Numbered from the stretch's first letter, positions 33,541 to 45,847 are shown. The stretch: 64,000 bases of DNA from Symbiodinium natans (GCA_905221605.1 CAJNDS010002699.1:95001-159000); one strand, 5' to 3'. Translations and numbers: made by a program. Notes: generated by a model not told the origin, from the sequence alone.

Positions 33541-34500
33541 TTTGGGGGTTTACGACAATAAGGGACCCCCAAAATAGACCCCAAATATCAGGATTCCCCT
33601 AAAATAAGGAATTCAATAAGGCACCCCCATCTAGGGAATATTCTGGATCTTGGATGCAAGCTCCCAACCGCGTTCTCACAAGCTCCAGGCGGCTTCAAGG
33701 CTTGATGAGCTGGTGGGCCTTCTATGAGAAGGCCAGGCCAGCTGAGACATTAGAATCATTAGAACCCGTAGAGATCGAAACAGAAAGGTGCGCAAGTTGG
33801 ATTAAGTATTTTGATGTGTATGACGCCTAAGACATAGCCACCTGCGTGAGAGAGCACAGTATAGCGCAGTGTGGAGGGAATGAACGTCAGAAGGCCAGGG
33901 TAAGAATTAGAGGTGAAAAGGCTGAGAAATATCCGTCCAGGAAAACAAAGGACAAAGGAAAACACAAGAAACCGCAGCAACGCGAAAAACAAGGGACGGA
34001 TTCGAGCCTCTCAGCACACAATCTCGACGTGGCAGTTCACCAATATTTGCGTGGTTCGCAGCCACAAGAGGTTGGCCAGCTTTCGAGCATCTGAATGCGT
34101 CTCGTTGACTGTCCGGCAGTGACCTAGCAGCATAGCCGAAGACCAGTGTTCCACAAAATTCCGCATCGGCTCAACTGGAATTCTGGACGACCCACGGCAG
34201 AGCAGAATGCCACTGATCGAAGCAACCGCCCTTTCAGAACGCTGGTGTTGGACAGAACCGGGCAGAAGAGCCTGCAACTCTGACATTCAAGACTCAAGCC
34301 AGCATGTTCCTTAAACTTGATATCAAGAGAACGCTTTGGAGTGAGTGTTGCGCCAAACAGTGTCTATGAGGCTCAGAAAACAGCTTTGTGCAGAGCGTGC
34401 GTGAAGTGACTAAAGGATCCAAAGCCAGCCTCCCCAAGTTCATCAGACTTGGGAACGCTCTTTATTCTTGCTGAACACAATATGTCGACAAGTTCAGAAC
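33541..34500. other. no recognised gene
   Basis: A short GGGACCCCCAAAATA-like pair of similar words occurs at 33545-33640. No coding block could be supported. Confidence 0.35.
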
Positions 34501-34519
34501 AATCCGCTTTGAAGAAAAA

Positions 34520-35570
34520 TGGTTCTTTTGGGCCGACTAAGGCCGACAAGCTGCTGTGCCCATGCTTTGCCCCTGCTGTGCTCCCTTGTGCCCCTGCAAG
34601 CGCTGCCGCGTCCTGCTGCCTTTGTGGCCAAGGGGGCAGCTGTTGCGCATGGCGACATCTGTGCTACCATCATTTGGTTTGCTCGTGGGCCGGCTTGCAG
34701 CGAAGAAGGAAAGGCTCTCTTCTACCACGGCCCTGTTTGGACGGGGACCCCGTCCACATTCGACTTTGCCATCGCCGCCCCCTGTAGCGGTCAGGTTGTC
34801 GCCGGGCTCATCCTGGAGCCCTCGCCTGTGATAGCGTGCGAGAGCCTGTGCATCATTTGCACTGTTCTTGTGCATACCATGCAGCACGACCGGGGGTTGC
34901 GGTAGTGGCGTAAGGTTACAAGCAAACACCGCTTCCTGGAGCCAGCGCGTGGCACGCGCCGGCGTGGCTCAGGCTTTGATGCCTCTTGCTTCAGGCCTGT
35001 GCCGTGATCTATGTTGGCGTACGTTTGCAATTCGGCTGCTGCCAGAAGTGCCGGCTCCGTTGTTTGTTTTTGTTTTGTTTCTATCCTCTTCGCGCCCTCC
35101 CCAAACGGACGCAGGAGCTTGCGTGCTTCAGCGGTTCGGTACACTTTTCGACAGTCTCTGAGTTCCCTTCCGGCACAATTGGGCCGAAGGGGCCGACCTC
35201 GACGCGGTTGGTTCCTGTTGGGTCAGTATTCCCTCCCGATTTGTTTGTGGAAGAGCTGCAGCATGCTGCGGCCTTTCGCTCCTTTTCTTACGCCCTTGGG
35301 TGGCCGCAAGCACCACTCGCAAGGAAAGTCGGAGCAGCGAATGCCTGGCACGGTTTGGGGCATGCGCTGAGCAAGATGATTGTAGCCCCCTCCTTGCCCG
35401 TAACACCCATGAACGTGGCGAGACGGTTTTGGCTGCTCAATCTCTTAAAGACTTGCTGGCTGTTCTCAAAATTCCACTGTGCCTGCGTGATATGTGGAGT
35501 GGCACCTCATTTCCACAGATGTGGAGATGGGGCATAGTTTCATGGGTCAAGGGTTTGGGTCCAGTGTAAG
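34520..35570 (+). other. coding-like exons, unidentified
   Basis: Blocks: GDICATIIWFARGPACSEEG with ALFYHGPVW and FDFAIAAPCSGQVVAGLILE (34646-34822), then VPVGSVFPPDLFVEELQHAA with FRSFSYALGWPQAPLARKV (35213-35328). The composition is normal for a folded protein, but no family was recognised. An internal stop and frame change between the two imply at least one intron. Confidence 0.3.
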
Positions 35571-35779
35571 AGCCTCTCCCGTCGAGAGCTCTTGAAAGGA
35601 TCCCCCAAGCAGCTAAACGCGTTCTGAAGTGTAGATATTTTCTGCTGCCATAAACGGCACGGGGTGATTTGCCACCGGCAACTTGTTTGTCAATCATGCC
35701 TTCAGAGCATACTCGGCAAAATATGTGTGCTGCTACTGTATGGCCAAGGATCAAGAACAACGCAAGCAATGAAAGTGAA

Positions 35780-35920
35780 TTGCAAGTTCTGTGGTCTTCT
35801 GCGGCAGATGTGCGCCCGAGGAGTACGGCAAGCCCATTGGCCGGAACACTGCCTACGACAAGGAATGGGGCTTGCCCGCCCCACCTCACATGGCCGACGG
35901 GTGCTCCGTCATGTGACGTG
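35780..35920 (+). other. coding-like exon, unidentified
   Basis: The + strand reads PEEYGKPIGRNTAYDKEWGL then PAPPHMADGCSVM and a stop (about 35815-35917), a plausible C-terminal exon. The rest of 35571-37540 has only short unsupported frames. Confidence 0.25.
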
Positions 35921-37539
35921 TGAGATGCCCGTTCCCGGCTACTGTATGCTTGCCGCAACCTTCCGTGCACGAAGACGTTCCTGTGCAATTTCCCAGTGCT
36001 GGGGGGGGTGCATGGACTCAGCTTGTTGCTGTACCACTCCTGGCGACAACAGCATCTTTATAGGCTGTTAGAGCTGTTCAAAGAAGTTGTCACTTCACTT
36101 CTTTGATGTTCGAATGCAGCGTCCATGCCCCCTGCCTCGAAGCAGGGCAGGCCACTTGTGACCTCCAACTGAGGCCTTGATAAAATCAGTGAAGCAGCAA
36201 AAATAAGCAGCACCAGATTGCCATACCAGTTTCAGATTCAGCAAGGCTGAACAAGGCTGAAGTTTGATTTCTTTGAGCCCTTGAGCTCTACTGCAGGGCG
36301 CTTGGCATTCAAACGAATGGTCCTTGGCCCTAGGAACCATTAGGAACATGTAGGATCCAATGTGTCAGGTATCTCGAACCCTGTTTCAAGGCGAGGCAGA
36401 CCTCCACCTCGATGTTTCTGCGAGTGCACGGCACTCGCACCCGATGACCCCGCTTCAGCGAACCGAAAAAGCTAGCTGGTACGGCGCAAGCCGGTATCTT
36501 GTCAATTCTCTATCCGGTGGAGAGCGGAGTGCGCGACGTGCTGTGACAGCTCAGGATGACCCCCTCCATAGTGGGCTACTCGTTCTACAGCTGCAGAGTT
36601 GACGGCTCAGACCTGGATTTCTTGGATTTCTGGGCTCCTGCGGCGTTGGACGTGTTCATATTTCATTCCATTTCAATGTCGCGAGGTGCTCCAACTACCA
36701 GAAACTGACGCACCTTTGGCAAGGGCCCTGTGCTGCATCAGACCGTGCAGACTGGAACGCAGCACTGAAGCCCACTCCATGCGTGCCCCGCATAGCCCCT
36801 TCTTCCTCCCACCCCCCTTGTGAGCTCGGTGGCCGCTGGTACCTTCTCTGACCATCGGACAGCTGCTAAAGCATTCGGGGGCCGTCTTTTCCAAGGACTT
36901 GAGTGTCTCGATCTCTGGGTGCGACGTGCAGACAGTGCTCGGATCCAGGGCGGAGGCTCGCTCCCATTTTCAGAAACCTGCGCAATACTGCAGGCGGATC
37001 AGGCGGATGGGCCGAACTGCTTGTGACTTCTCCTAGGCGCATCTCAGCTACTACACACTCCTGGGTTCCGGCTGGATGGAGATAGTGAACAAGACTCTTC
37101 GCGTAGATGCCATGTACAGCCGTCTCTTCCCCAGACTTCTCTAGCATGCTACGGGAGCTCGCCTGTTTTCCGACATGCAGCTGGACTCGAGGCAGAGTTT
37201 TGATGCTCGGCTGTAGGCCGTGATCCCGGCGCGATGGTGTTTTTGTGTGCTTGTGCGCGATCCGATACCAGAGGCTGATTCTTCACCTGCCCGAGTCGGA
37301 AAGAGGATGGGCATTCGCGAACTCACAAAACCGCTAGCTACTCGACGCTTTCTTGGGCCAGGCTTCCATTTCAACTCTGTCAACATGTCCATCCAGCACC
37401 TCGGAACCAATATTTGTAAATCTGTGATTCGCCACTCATTGTTCAGCAATGGTGCAGTGAGGCCAGATGCCTCCAGCGAGGCTGCTGTGAGTTTCCACCT
37501 TGGCATGTCCTAGCTTGTCCTTCACTTTGCCAGGGCGAC

Positions 37540-38530
37540 GACTATGAGACGTCGATGACGAGCATCAGTTTATCTCACCTGCGTGTTCGCCAGGGTCTTT
37601 TGCAGAGATATCTCTTGTATGGAGGTCAGATTCTTAATTTCACGACCCGTTCGAGGTGGCAGCTGTCATCTGGATGTCTCCGCGACGGCCACGAGCCGAG
37701 TTGCCATGGCAAGGGTACTTGTCTTTCTGCACGCAAGGTAGATGAGCCGATTCAGAAGCCAGCAAAGAATCAGAACTAAGCTCATCACTATCATTCCCGA
37801 AATCTAGCAACCATGGTGTCCTCCGATGCGACCAATCCCCACATCAGAAACTACGACTTTTGATCCTTCTTTGTGTTCCTTTTTATGGCCCTCACAGCAA
37901 GTGTGAGCTGTGTTTCCAAGTCAGCTGCGTAAAAGCTTCCGAATCAGGCGGTTCTCTCAATATGGTTGTAGTTGCCCAAGACATGAAAAGCCATAGAGCC
38001 TGGGTCAGGGTTAGTTTCCGCCAGAAGCAAATCCGTTTGCAGAGCTCTTCTGGAGGAATTCATAAATCGAAAGCGTCGAATGGGGTGACAATTGATGGCC
38101 AGGCTCGCACCTTTCTGGCAGACATCAGCGCAGCATCACTTGAGGCAGCTATGTTCCGGGAAGAAGTGTTGTCACGAAACGGGAGAGTGTTTGTTGCGTG
38201 CAAAGGTCCATGCCAAGGGTGGCTACGTTGGACTCCGTCATCGAAAGCCCGCAGATGGAAAGGCTGGCCTCCAGTTTGCCTGTTCTGTTCATTCGACCCT
38301 GTGCATCGTGCTGTCTTCAGAGGTCGGTATCCATGCTCAGGACGCGCGAGAAGAGGACATGGCTTTGTTTCATCGCGGGTTGGAGAAAGCTTCAGGACGC
38401 GATGGTGTCAATCCGGACCGACGGCGTTCCCCTGCAGGCAGCCGAGATTTAGGGATGGATTCAGACCCCGATGTTTGTTACTCTGGAGGCCGAAATGTCA
38501 GATGAAATCTTCAAGTATGCCTGCAGCCGA
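37540..38530 (+). other. coding-like exons, unidentified
   Basis: Blocks: DDYETSMTSISLSHLRVRQG with LLQRYLLYGGQI (37541-37632), QARTFLADISAASLEAAMF (38099-38156), and EEDMALFHRGLEKASGRDGV (38353-38412). Frames differ. No domain was recognised. Confidence 0.27.
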
Positions 38531-38716
38531 GTTCAGATGCACAGCTTGGGAGCGAGTGCATGTGCAAGTTGGCCCATTGCTAGCCTGGGCATTCCTGCAA
38601 AAAACTCATCGAGTGCAGGCGGCATTGGCTGCACCGGTCCTGCACCATCAGGCAAAATAGGTTGTTGCAAGGACAATACTGCAGTAAAAAGTGCGTGCGC
38701 ACGTGTTAACAGAAAG

Positions 38717-39065
38717 CGTGCGCGTGCGCGCGCGCGCGCGTGTTGGCTTGTCTCGAGCGCTCATGCCTAGTGCCACTTGCCTAGGTGTTCGCAGGATCCG
38801 GGGCTTAGCAAAAAGTCACCGACTTCGTCTATATAACCAGGTCTCCAAACATACAACGTAGTATATATACATATATATTATATAAATATAAAAATAATTA
38901 ACATGTGTGTGTGTTTTCAGAAGCGTGTGCGGAAGCGTGTGTGTAAGTGTGTGCGGAAGCGTGTGCGTGTGCATACGCGTGTGTGCGTGTGAGGGCGTGC
39001 GAGTGCGCGTGTGCTGCATGCGTGCGTGGGCGGGTGGGCGGGTGGGCGGGTGTATGTGTGTTTGC
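38717..39065. repeat. (CG)n run and GT-rich repeat tract
   Basis: An alternating purine-pyrimidine run (GCGTGCGCGCGCGCG, 38717-38741) is followed, after an AT-rich spacer with TATATA (38860-38890), by a degenerate GT-rich tract with repeated GTGTGTGCGGAAGC words (38904-39062). Frames through it are artefacts. Confidence 0.85.
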
Positions 39066-40629
39066 ATGTTTCGCAGGCGGGCTTTGTCGTGCCTGCTGTG
39101 TCGAACAGTTTGAATGTAATACCAGAAGTCCACGGGCTTCTTCAGGTTTGGTCCAGCATGGTGTTAAAGGGTTATCACAATCTCCCATGTTGTCAGGCCA
39201 ACAATAACAAGTCCGCAAGTATGCTTCGAGCATACCAGCTGTGACGATCTTAACTGGAAGGGACTACTCGCGCAAAGCCTTGCGTTGTGAAGCAGGTAGA
39301 AGAATGAGGTCCGGCATGCCAGCCGCTGGCTGGCATTCCAAGCCTATCCAGTTAATGGTTCATGGAGAAGGCACGGTACACACGGAGTGCTCTTGAACAA
39401 GTGTTCCGTGCGTTCCCTGCCATGGCTGTAGGAAGCACGGCCTACATCCAGGCAAGTGGTTTTCACACTGGATACGCAGCATGCAGTGTATGCGTCTTCC
39501 TCAGGCATCCGATCCTGGGGCGCATCATGAACACACGCGCCGCCCTCACACCTAGCAGCTGCATCGCGGCCTCGAGCCCGACAGAGAGTTGCGGCTAGGT
39601 GCAAGACCAAACTGCAGGTTGTCAGGTGCATGGCTCGGTTTATTGTTGCCAGCTTGCTTTCGGTTGCCCAATGCATTTTCCAGGGGCTCGGCAGCAGCCG
39701 AAGAAGGCACTGTGCTCCTGCCTGCGACCCGAGAGCCCCACAGCTGCAAATTCGCAACACCTCGAAAGCGATCACCACGCACTTGGATGCGCTGGTCACC
39801 TGATGTACCTTTGAGCCTTGACCAAGGCTCCTCGGCAGGGTGCCTCAGTACCAGGTTGCACTGAGACAGGGATCCAAAGCTATCATCGCTAGGTCGCCTG
39901 TCGAAGTGGCTCCAATCGGAGAAGATGAAACAGGATGCTGGCGACCTCCTGTGCCACCTGCGGTAAGGAACAGATGACCTGAGCATGAGGATGGCCTGCA
40001 GGAGCCGAGGTATGTCGTGAACCTGCACTTGCTGACACCGAATGCCCCGCCTGGAATGCTAAAGCTCCTCTCGCCATAATCTCAAGCCCAGTCGCGGTGT
40101 TCTCCACCTTTCTGACTTGTCGGCTTCCTGAGGTCCACTGTGTACCACGCCATGTCGCTCTCCCTAGCCTCACTTGTGACGGGCGGGATGCTGCACGGCG
40201 CTCAGAATCAGAACCGTTCAGGACCCAGGCCTTCCCAATGCAAAGCCATGCAAAGCCATGCAAAGCCTGTGAGTTCTGTTACGAAGGCGGCCGTCAGTGC
40301 ACCGCATCGTAGCCCCGGTCTCTGGCATGAGCTGGCTCTTTCCAGAGGTGCAGATGTAAGACATTAAGACATGCCGAGGACTTGGCAACCGTAGATGCGT
40401 GTAGACGTCCTTGCTGCAGGATGGCTGCAATCATTCTGGTGTTCACCATGAGGAGGCGGAGTAGTGGTGGCTCTGCTCTGCGGCAAAGCTTTTTTTGGCC
40501 GACTGCAGGACGGCTATCTGCACTTCGGTACGCAGCAGCTGCAAGCAGTCTCACCTGAGGCACTTGGGGCTTGTTGCAGCTAGCGCCCCCACAACCGCAC
40601 ATGGTTTTTTCAGCGTTTTTCCGGATCTT

Positions 40630-40870
40630 GACTGGGGAGTTGGGGGGTGTGGGCGGGGGGTGCGGGTGGGTGGGTGGGTTGGTGGGTGGATGGGGTGGTA
40701 ATAACGTTCCTGCTGACCTTACAGTAGCCCTGATTCCCCAGAACCGAAAGTTTTTGGGCACCCCTCCACACGCAGAAAGAAATGCAGAAAGAAAGAACGA
40801 AAGAAAGAAGCAAAGACAAGCAAAGAAAAGCAGAATGAACGACAAAAAGAAAACAGGTACAGAAAGAATG
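40630..40870. repeat. G-rich tract followed by A/G-rich tract
   Basis: 40640-40697 is G-rich, with GGGTGGGTGGGTGGG-type clustering that fits the G-quadruplex pattern on the + strand. 40780-40870 is rich in GAAA/AAAG words. No gene is supported here. Confidence 0.7.
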
Positions 40871-41025
40871 ACACAAAACACGAAATGACATAAAACAAGG
40901 ACAAACAACCCGACGAAAAGAACCAAACATTCAGTTCATGAAGAAGTATCAAGCTACATAAAGACCAGAAAAACGAAGCAATCAGCAAAGAGAAGAACAA
41001 GACAATCAGAACACAGTTCTTTACA

Positions 41026-41997
41026 GTGTTTTTGCCTCTTTGTACAACATACGGTAGAATCAACACAGCACCCCAAAACGCTAACTTACACCGCAAGCAC
41101 GGACTTTGCCCTGGAAGCCTGCAACCCCTCAAACTTCTAGTAGCCTCAAAACACAGCTTGCATCCCTCAAGCCGCACAAACACGCGCGCAGAAGCCACGA
41201 AGAAAGACGTGTTCTTCATTGTTACCAGATTGCCTCAAGAAAGCTTAACTCAAAGCGTTTTAGACCACAATGAGCGATTCCTGAAAAAGCCCACGTACGG
41301 ATTCAAGGGCAGCGGGTTGTTCCAGGACCGTCCCTCAAGGCGTAGTACGCTACAGCAGCGGCAGCATGGTTTCTGTCAGGTGGACATTGTCGGAATGAAC
41401 CTTACCTCCGCAAGGCGAAGACAGTGTAAGTCCACGAAAGCAACGCCACATTTCTCAGCAAAGTTTGTGGCACACAGATGCAGGTGGATATGGGATCCGA
41501 AGGGTTCCAAGGCATACGTTTTTGACAAGGTTGACGCTGCTTGGCTTCATTCTGAGGGCTCTGACTGGCTTCATGGCTTCATGGTGGCTCTTGCTAGACT
41601 CATGCCAGACTATGCCGAGGAAAAGCATGGCTTTTTCTGGAGGCCGGTTGAAGTCGGATTCTCAGTGGGTTTGTGGGACAGCCATTTCATGGTTCAGGCC
41701 GCGCCATCTAACCCTCAAGGAGTGCTGGTTCTGGATTTCCGCGTGCCTGCTTCTGAAGATGCCATAAGATGCCAGGATTTTTGGATCTTCCTCGCCGCCT
41801 CGGGCATCACGCTGGTAATAGGCCTTGCGGCCGGGGTGGTGGCCGCTGCCTCGAGCGCCTCGAGCGGGCAGATGTTGCATCTGTCCGCTTTCGTGATTCT
41901 TCAAGCCCTCACAAAATCTGTTCGGACTGTTCTCGAGTTTTCAACTAGATGCGAACCATGGCGAGCCACATTGCTCGAGTCCATGTTTGAAACATAG
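41026..41997 (+). CDS. hypothetical protein with a C-terminal membrane segment
   Basis: An open frame of about 323 codons, long for this AT/GC mix. The first third is Lys/Arg/Ser-rich and may not be coding. The later part has ordinary composition: WIWDPKGSKAYVFDKVDAAW, LHGFMVALARLMPDYAEEK and FFWRPVEVGFSVGLWDSHF. It ends with a hydrophobic helix, FWIFLAASGITLVIGLAAGV (about 41777-41836). I do not recognise a family. The start is not defined, since the first Met follows no clear 5' context. Confidence 0.33.
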   Translation: MFLPLCTTYGRINTAPQNANLHRKHGLCPGSLQPLKLLVASKHSLHPSSRTNTRAEATKKDVFFIVTRLPQESLTQSVLDHNERFLKKPTYGFKGSGLFQDRPSRRSTLQQRQHGFCQVDIVGMNLTSARRRQCKSTKATPHFSAKFVAHRCRWIWDPKGSKAYVFDKVDAAWLHSEGSDWLHGFMVALARLMPDYAEEKHGFFWRPVEVGFSVGLWDSHFMVQAAPSNPQGVLVLDFRVPASEDAIRCQDFWIFLAASGITLVIGLAAGVVAAASSASSGQMLHLSAFVILQALTKSVRTVLEFSTRCEPWRATLLESMFET

Positions 41998-42260
41998 CCG
42001 TAGCCATGTCGGTGTTCGGCCGGATCGCCGGAGGCGAAGCAGAGTGGGATCAAGCAGAGGGAGATGAAGCAGGGTGGGATTAAGCAGAGTGGGAGGGAGT
42101 GCCCAACAAAAAACACCATACTTGATAAGAAAAACAAGTGCTGGTACTTGCACCGCAGTTGTGTTGTGTTCAAAGATCAAAGGGATACTACTCACGCTTG
42201 TCAAAGAAGGTCCTATTGGATAGGGTCGTAAGAAAAGTTACGACTGCTAGTACTAGCAAT

Positions 42261-42834
42261 CACATGTGCATTGACCCGGGAAACTGGGTCCCCTTTTCCG
42301 GGGGGGGCGAAGACGACATTCGAAGACGAAATTTGAAAACGAAATTCGGCCCAGCCGAAATTAGGCCCTGAAGACGAAATTCGGCACTGAAGACGAAATT
42401 TGGCCCCTGAAGCCTAAATTCGGCCCTGAAGCCTAACTTGGGCCCCTGAAGCCGAAATTCGGCCCCGAAGACGAAGAAACTCGGCCGCTGAAGACGAAAT
42501 TCGGCCCTGAAGCCGAAATTCGGCTCCTGAAGACGAAATTCGCCCGGAAGCCCAAATTCAGCCCTGAAGCCGAAATTCGGCCCTGAAGCCGAAATTCGGC
42601 TCCTAAGACGAAATTCGGCCCCGAAGACGAAATTCTGGGCCATTTTAGGCTGCCCGGGGCCGAATTTAGGCTTCAGGGGCCGAATTTCGTCTTCAGTGCC
42701 GAATTTCGTCTTCAGGGCCTAATTTCGGCTGGGCCGAATTTCGTCTTCAAATTTCGTCTTCGAATGTCGTCTTCGCCCCCCCCCCCCCCCCCCGGAAAAA
42801 GGGACTCACTTCCCCGGGTCTCTGCACATGTGCA
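42261..42834. mobile_element. large fold-back inverted repeat with an internal tandem array
   Basis: The left arm (42261-42425) and right arm (42656-42834) are near-perfect reverse complements. Both contain, from outside in: a CACATGTGCA palindrome, a GACCCGGG word, GTCCC-TTTTCCGG, a homopolymer (8 G left, 18 C right), then GCGAAGACGACATTCGAAGA and matching GAAGACGAAATTCGG units. The arms flank about 230 nt of tandem copies of a unit near GAAGACGAAATTCGGCCCCT (roughly 17-20 nt, A/C and spacing variants). The frame on the - strand is a repeat translation. This could be a fold-back or MITE-like transposon, or an inverted duplication of a minisatellite. No transposase is present. Confidence 0.8.
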
Positions 42835-42920
42835 CTCATCATGGTGATAATGGTAAACGGTTCTAGTGACCATGGTTATGCAAAATTCTAGTAGTATTTC
42901 TGGTATCCTAGTAGCAGGCA

Positions 42921-42953
42921 GTTCAGTAGTAGTACTAGTACTAGTACTAGTAC

Positions 42954-43052
<99 letters not shown>

Positions 43053-43125
43053 GAGGAGTAGGAGTAGGAGTAGGAGTAGGAGTGGGAGTGGGAGTAGGAG
43101 TAGGAGTAGGAGTAGGAGTAGCTCA
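42921..43125. repeat. (AGT)n/(TAG)n and related AGG-rich microsatellite
   Basis: About 40 AGT/TAG units (42927-43053) pass into GGAGTA and GGGAGT variants up to about 43120. Valine or tyrosine runs in the frames are artefacts. Confidence 0.95.
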
Positions 43126-43674
43126 TGCTCACACTCATACCAATACTATGCTAAAGTGACTGCTGATGTTGGTTATGAAAATCATTACCGTTTTAAAATC
43201 ATGAATCAGAAGATGAAATTTGGCTTCCTGCCGCGAGGTCTCCGCCAGGCTTCCCTCCTGAGTGCTCGCAGCAGGGGCGTTCCAACGACTCTGCCGTGGG
43301 CTCCCCTGGCTCCGGCTCGAGCTCGCTTCTCCGGTGCTTGGCCTCAGAGAACCTCAGAGCCCCAAGCGCAGTGACTTAAGACTTCTGTGGGACTTGCCTT
43401 GAGATTTGTGAGACTAAGATTCCAAGATCCCTCAGTACTTGAACTCGTGGGTTGAGCCGGAGGCGACTTTCGTGACCTGCCGCGCTCGCAAGTCACTTTC
43501 TGAAAGGCCTCTCCTCCTCATGAAGTTTCTGCTAGGCTCTCTGGGAGTACAATGACCACATGGAGCGGACCAACAGAGCCAAGGAGGTGGATGCTGAGGC
43601 CACGCCGCGCAGTGCACAACAACTCGATTCGATCCGCCCCCAAGACGTGACATGCCTTTTTTGTGACACCTCAG

Positions 43675-44021
43675 GTGGGTGAACTGGGAGACCGCAACAA
43701 GGCGTGGCAGAAGGAGACGGTCAAGGTGGATCCAGAGCACCTCGTCAGAGAAAGTATGGTGAAACACGAGGTGGCAATTATGCAGATCTCGACGGGGTAA
43801 ACTGGCACTTCTTGGTGCAGTGTTCTGCGTTTCGTACCCAGCATGGCTCAGGTTTTTCACACGGATTGGGCAGGCAAGCTAGCAGAAAGGAGAAGAGCTT
43901 GGCATCACTGTACGGTTTCTGTTTGCTTTTGCCCAGGGGCAGGCTCCAAAGTACCTCTGGATTGGCTGTGCCACGGCTGCCGTTGCCAGATGTTGCCAGC
44001 TCGACCCAAAAAAGCCACAGT

Positions 44022-44055
<34 letters not shown>

Positions 44056-45847
44056 TACTCGTACTTAGATGTGTATACATAAATATGTATATACAGAATC
44101 CCTCAAAAGCCAAGGTGCGGACAGCCGTGTTGCTGCCGAGAACCTGATTGGCGGCAGGCCTGGGGAGCTATTTACACACCGCGCCCGGGCCGCACGTAGG
44201 GAACAGAAACCTGAAAAAAATGTACTGACAAGATTCTTTTGAGATACACAAAGGACTTATATACAATTAATCTGAGATAATCTGAGTCCACTTGCCAGCT
44301 TTGAACAACCTTGTGCGTTGAGGCAATATTGCAAACATGGCCGCGCCCCCACAGTGGTCTTGTGTGGCTGTTTAGTGATGAATTTGTTCGCAAGGGTGGT
44401 GGTGGGTGCCCCATCTGCGCATCTGGGCTTCCCCTCGAGGTTGTTTCGACTGACACAAACATGCGGTCCGTGCTGCAGTATGCAGTGGACTATCTCCAAG
44501 TCCGTCACGTCATTGTAGCTTTGCTGCATTTCTTCCAGTTGGGCATGCCAACGGGCTCAAACGCCCACAGAGATTTTGAAGCACGCTGAGGTTTGCGGCC
44601 ACTACGATTGTCCTGGCCTTGGGCATGCTTTGCTGGTTATCCAATGAATAGACTTTGAATAGACAGCACGGAGAGACCCAGCTTGTCCAGACAGGGGCTT
44701 GTGTTGGGGGGGGGAGGCGGGGGGGGAAGGGTTGGCGTTCCCAACTTCACCAAGGCGGCGGCATCAAGGCAGCCTGCTCTGTGAAAGACCACGATCTTCC
44801 TCTGGAGAGTTGGCTGTCATCGACGCCGGGACTGCATGCAAACGCCATTTAGCACAACATCACAGACCAATCTTCGACCTTAATCAAGCAGGCTTGCAAG
44901 AATCGAAGCTCTACCAGCTCCGGTTACAATCCCTGCACGCACAACCCTCTCCGGAGTGATTCGTCCAGCTATGCGGGTGCCAAATAACAAACGGCCATAT
45001 GGTATTATGATGTGACATTTGATGTGTACATGGTATACTGCGCCATGCCAGCTTGTGCATGGCAGTGTGTGCCCAGAATCCGTGACGTCTACCGCTTGCA
45101 CAAGGACGAGCTTGAAGCGATCGATTGCTGCTCGGACGCACAGCCTCAGCTACGTCTGCTTGCTTTGTTTCTTGATGCGGAAAGAATCAGGTGAGCAGGA
45201 GCGGCACAAGCGCATGGTGGAACTCAATGTGATCGAGCAGTGCCTGAACCTGTTCAAGACCAGCACCCTGTCCGCACCATTGCTAATGCTCTTGCAGTCA
45301 GAGCGTCAGCGCACGTGGCCCGAGTGGCTGCAGGTGACATCCAGCGTCGACGGCGATACACAGCAAGTCGACCAGACGAGTTTCCATGTGGCCTCCCAAA
45401 ATCCAGGAATTTTGGTGTTCCATCATGTTCATCCTTTGGTGCTGTGGAATCAGAACAAAGGTGCGTTGCCGCGCATTCATGCCATGGTCTTTTCGCCGGC
45501 TGATGGAATTCTGCGTCGTTTGACGCGCGGCGGCGGGTGAGGTACACGTATGCAAGATGCAAATGCAGTCGCGTATGCCAGCGTTGAAAAGGGGGGTGTG
45601 TCCCCGACAGAGTGTTGGGACCCCATGCCGGGAAAGTGTTGCATGCTGTGAACGAAAGTGGACGAGTTTGACCAGAATCTGTCTGCAGCACAGGAATGTA
45701 GACTACAGAAAGCACCTGGGCGACGCGATCAACATCTACCACCTGTGCTCTCGGGAGAACTTCAGTTGCGTTGTGCTTTATATAGCCTTATTGGGTCAGA
45801 CTGACCGTAAAAGTCGAAACCACCCCTCCTCAGCTTGCGCCTGGTGA
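43675..45847 (+). CDS. beta-carbonic anhydrase (at least ten short exons)
   Basis: Interconverts CO2 and bicarbonate with a zinc ion. Exons by eye: 43675-~43753 (DRNKAWQKETVKVDPEH), ~43852-43873 (FFTRIGQ), 43937-43967 (GQAPKYLWIG), 44115-44180 (CADSRVAAENLIG, PGELFTH), 44323-44339 (RNIANM), 44440-44514 (VVSTDTNMRSVLQYAVDYLQ, VRHVI), 44591-44609 (VCGHYD), 44755-44815 (CGGIKAA to PLESW), 45077-45126 (IRDVYRLHKDELEAID), 45191-45333 (ERHKRMVELNVIEQCLNLFK), 45454-45524 (LPRIHAMVFSPADGILRRL) and 45694-45847 (NVDYRKHLGDAINIYHL). Zinc ligands Cys (WIGC), His and Cys (CGHYDC) and the ADSR Asp-Arg pair are present. Five of its introns are GC-AG. The join of the first two exons and the WL-IRDVY join are uncertain. 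The N terminus and targeting signal were not found. Confidence 0.88.
43968..44114 (+). other. intron of the beta-carbonic anhydrase gene carrying a TA microsatellite
   Basis: The GT-AG intron splits the zinc-ligand Cys codon (T|GT). GTGC begins both the intron and the next exon. It contains a TATATA run at 44035-44055. Confidence 0.75.

Noticed and set aside
42260-42643. Minus-strand protein with repeated Phe-Gly-Ala-Glu-Phe-Arg units
   Set aside because: It reads the tandem unit of the fold-back element; no independent coding evidence.
42866-43159. Poly-valine or poly-tyrosine protein
   Set aside because: Trinucleotide repeat translation.
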